Below, piece by piece: positions 63,869 through 64,000 of a DNA stretch of 64,000 bases. The notes beneath the pieces are model-generated. The model did no database searches, was not told where the DNA came from, and was given only the letters and a program-made list of their open reading frames with translations. Where the stretch lies: contig JAIXYP010000045.1 of assembly GCA_027490155.1 (NCBI GenBank), positions 62,001 through 126,000 of the forward strand, in the 5' to 3' direction. The stretch's first letter is position 1. Each line of letters begins with the position of its first letter. A program made the position numbers and the translations under genes. The DNA comes from Cytophagaceae bacterium (lineage in GTDB: Bacteria > Bacteroidota > Bacteroidia > Cytophagales > Flexibacteraceae).

Positions 63869-64000
63869 TTAGTTGTAGGCTACATTTTGTAGAATAGCGT
63901 CTATTTGTTGGGCATGGGTCTCAAGATTGCAATGTTGCCATGCCCAATCATAAGCCGTCGTTGCTAGGCTGAGCCTGAGCTCTGGAGACTGATGGTATTG
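63869..64000 (-). CDS. C-terminal end of a glycosyltransferase (5' end outside window)
   Basis: 43 codons in frame to the window edge read SPELRLSLATTAYDWAWQH, then NLETHAQQIDAIL. This is the usual closing helix of family 4 glycosyltransferases (pelr..la..a...w....l..hA..l..iL). The stop is TAA at 63869-63871. A weak hairpin follows downstream on the minus strand (CTAACTA/TAGTTAG around 63854-63873). Confidence 0.65.
   Translation of the reverse strand, partial: QYHQSPELRLSLATTAYDWAWQHCNLETHAQQIDAILQNVAYN

Noticed and set aside
1-64000. tRNA, rRNA, CRISPR array, insertion sequence or attachment site.
   Set aside because: I scanned the gaps for TPsiC-like motifs, regularly spaced repeats and transposase motifs and found none.

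Overview
The window comes from a Bacteroidota chromosome, probably a free-living Cytophagales/Chitinophagales-type member. The evidence is a short 287-residue RpoD without the large sigma region 1.1 insert, promoters of the Bacteroidota type (TTG about 17-20 nt upstream of TAnnTTTG), at least seven proteins ending in a type IX secretion (T9SS) C-terminal sorting domain, the T9SS protein PorQ, and outer-membrane families typical of the phylum such as DUF6089. Base composition is moderate, except for a clearly AT-rich island at 39.6-40.6 kb and AT-rich patches at 60.0-61.9 kb. I see no rRNA, tRNA, CRISPR array, transposase or prophage module.

Layout. 0-7 kb: the end of a T9SS cargo gene, a 700-base gap with a possible small RNA, scpB (chromosome segregation), a Lon-N-domain protein and a large exported helix-hairpin-helix protein. 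7-15 kb: a photolyase-like gene with no normal start codon, a metallo-hydrolase, then a duplicated two-gene cassette of predicted outer-membrane beta-barrel proteins (four genes). 14.7-16.4 kb: a small protein that aligns along its length with sigma regions 1.2-2, directly upstream of rpoD. 16.6-26 kb: an M15 peptidase, lipoproteins, topA, a lipoprotein-porQ pair, a T9SS serine hydrolase, an orphan ABC ATPase and a cyclic-nucleotide-binding protein. 26-28.8 kb: proC, then a graveyard holding a decayed hybrid histidine kinase whose receiver domain is still open and a second decayed unknown gene, then a YdeI-like gene. 28.8-39.2 kb: a glycosidase-like lipoprotein and two very large T9SS cargo proteins, one an M12B-type metalloprotease. 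39.2-40.6 kb: an XRE regulator divergent from two AT-rich paralogous secreted proteins, the first frameshifted in an A9 run. 40.6-50.9 kb: a TPR-like protein, DUF6089, two nucleotide-sugar epimerases, a glycosyltransferase, an exported hydrolase and an ABC-type adaptor plus permease. 50.9-58.1 kb: a DUF262/DUF1524 (GmrSD-like) defence protein, a lipoprotein, an isolated paaC and a PadR-PspC pair. 58.7-64 kb: two overlapping T9SS cargo genes, a GH5 glycoside hydrolase and the end of a glycosyltransferase.

How the parts fit: much of the window serves the cell surface (T9SS cargo, barrels, lipoproteins, sugar-nucleotide enzymes) around core housekeeping genes (scpB, rpoD, topA, proC). The best candidates for something undescribed are the sigma-region-2-like protein next to rpoD, the duplicated barrel cassette, and the XRE plus AT-rich secreted pair.
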